A stretch of 53,172 nt of DNA, taken from assembly GCA_051960855.1 (NCBI GenBank), contig JBQCDV010000025.1, positions 1-53,172 on the forward strand, written 5' to 3'. Source of the DNA: JBQCDV01 sp051960855. GTDB lineage: Bacteria; Actinomycetota; Actinomycetes; JAJZTN01. Below, one piece after another: positions 52,562 to 53,172 of this stretch (position 1 is the first letter of the stretch; each line of letters starts with the position of its first letter). The notes under the pieces are model-generated. The model did no database searches, was not told where the DNA came from, and saw only the letters and a list, made by a program, of their open reading frames with translations. Made by a program: the position numbers and the translations under genes.

Positions 52562-53172
52562 TCACTCTGCCGCAGCTCGGTCGAGCCGTCGCGCCCAGCT
52601 CGTGAAGCTCAACCGGACGTGCATGCCCACGCGCTCGTAGAGACCCAGCGCTCCGGTGCGCGAGTCTGTCGAGAGCCCCATCGTGGAGTGACCCTGGCTG
52701 GCGAAGACTCGCTGGGCATGGACCAGCAGCGCTTTGGCCAGTCCGAGGCCACGGGAGTCGGCGCGCACAGCCAGCTGGTGCACCCATCCCCCACTGCCGA
52801 ACGACGTCGTCAGCACGGCGGCGCCGACGATCTCCTCACGGTGGGCAGTCGCGCGCGTGACGAGGGGCAGCTGCCAGGGCTGGAAGCCTTCCCGTCCGAG
52901 CGTCATCGCGCGCCAGTCCTCGAACGTCGACGGCTGGCGATTGGGCCACTCGTTGAACGCGTCCTCGATTACGCGATAGGCGGACCGTACGTCCGCCTCG
53001 TCAGCGAGGTTCGCGTCGCGCAGACGATAACCCTCGGCCAGCTCGAACGACGCTGCCGTCGGCTGGTCGTCGTCGCCCGGGTGCAGGTCCATCTCCAGCG
53101 CCCATGACGTCCACCGCGGTACGTAGCCGTGTCGCTGGAAGAGGCGCACGGCGTCGGTGAGTGAGTCGCTCA
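52562..53172 (-). CDS. GNAT acetyltransferase, tandem-domain, 5' end beyond window
   Basis: Open to the window edge at 53172. Upstream of the apparent GTG at 53149 the frame continues as SDSLTDAVRLFQRHGY, the typical end of a GNAT domain (A-x-x-L-[YF]-x-x-x-G-[FY]), so the visible part is the tail of one GNAT domain plus a complete second one. The second domain (from about residue 40 of the visible part) has YRLRDANLADEADVRSAYRV, VHQLAVRADSRGLGLAKALL with the acetyl-CoA loop R-G-L-G-L-A, and TDSRTGALGLYERVGMHV. Acetylation target unknown. It is followed by the aldo/keto reductase after four bases. Confidence 0.85.
   Translation of the reverse strand, partial: SDSLTDAVRLFQRHGYVPRWTSWALEMDLHPGDDDQPTAASFELAEGYRLRDANLADEADVRSAYRVIEDAFNEWPNRQPSTFEDWRAMTLGREGFQPWQLPLVTRATAHREEIVGAAVLTTSFGSGGWVHQLAVRADSRGLGLAKALLVHAQRVFASQGHSTMGLSTDSRTGALGLYERVGMHVRLSFTSWARRLDRAAAE

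Overview
This window is a gene-dense, very GC-rich stretch of an actinomycete chromosome. Evidence for that placement: GTG starts are common, many genes overlap by ATGA or GTGA, and the gene set is typically actinobacterial (SepH, an HrdB/SigA-type sigma factor, DUF4192, DUF5998, DUF7455, an MprAB-like two-component pair next to a membrane HtrA protease, and a resuscitation-promoting factor behind a c-di-AMP riboswitch). I cannot name the genus. I see no IS element, phage, CRISPR array, tRNA or rRNA. From memory, the order hemH - sepH - parC/parE - hrdB resembles the conserved core block of Streptomyces, so the left half looks like old vertical chromosome rather than an island.

Left part (1-13.1 kb): ferrochelatase (cut by the window edge) is divergent from an MFS exporter, followed by sepH. 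A tight minus-strand operon then runs from 9.9 kb to 3.8 kb: a GNAT/acyl-CoA-synthetase fusion resembling protein acetyltransferase Pat, DUF5998, an alkaline-phosphatase-fold enzyme, thymidine kinase and a mercaptopyruvate-type sulfurtransferase. Divergent to it lie an AMP-forming acyl-CoA synthetase, a nitroreductase and a LysE exporter. Pat and the synthetase may be enzyme and substrate.

Centre (13.2-29.1 kb): parC and parE converge around a dienelactone hydrolase. A small zinc-ribbon protein and an aldose epimerase follow. Then come two SpoIIE-type phosphatases flanking a HerA-like ATPase, the principal sigma factor, a universal stress protein and a DUF4192 protein. Between herA and the second phosphatase is an array of five DnaA-box-like motifs at 15-bp intervals.

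Right-centre (29.2-42.4 kb): an MprA/MprB-like pair and an HtrA/PepD-like protease form a cell-envelope stress unit, with an 11-bp-spaced direct repeat in front of the protease. A glyoxalase-like protein precedes a non-homologous end-joining locus: Ku is divergent from a small, apparently catalytically dead ATP-ligase domain that overlaps the LigD-type polymerase. Next are a CPA1 antiporter, an MpaB-like protein, a short family-A DNA polymerase and a DHA2 exporter.

Right part (42.4-53.2 kb): an RsbW-like anti-sigma kinase, an EcsC-like protein, a lipid-droplet-type protein, a NrtR-like Nudix regulator, and Rpf with two LysM domains under a c-di-AMP riboswitch. A three-gene operon follows (SseB-like protein, short helical WXG100-like protein, and a protein with a glycine-zipper membrane domain) that may be a secretion/effector module. 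The window ends with a histidine phosphatase, NAD(P)H-hydrate dehydratase, a degenerate uridine-kinase-like protein, a DUF5709-like protein, a Rho-N/SAP-like protein, an aldo/keto reductase and a truncated tandem GNAT gene. Short tandem repeats of 9-27 bp recur in genes and gaps throughout.
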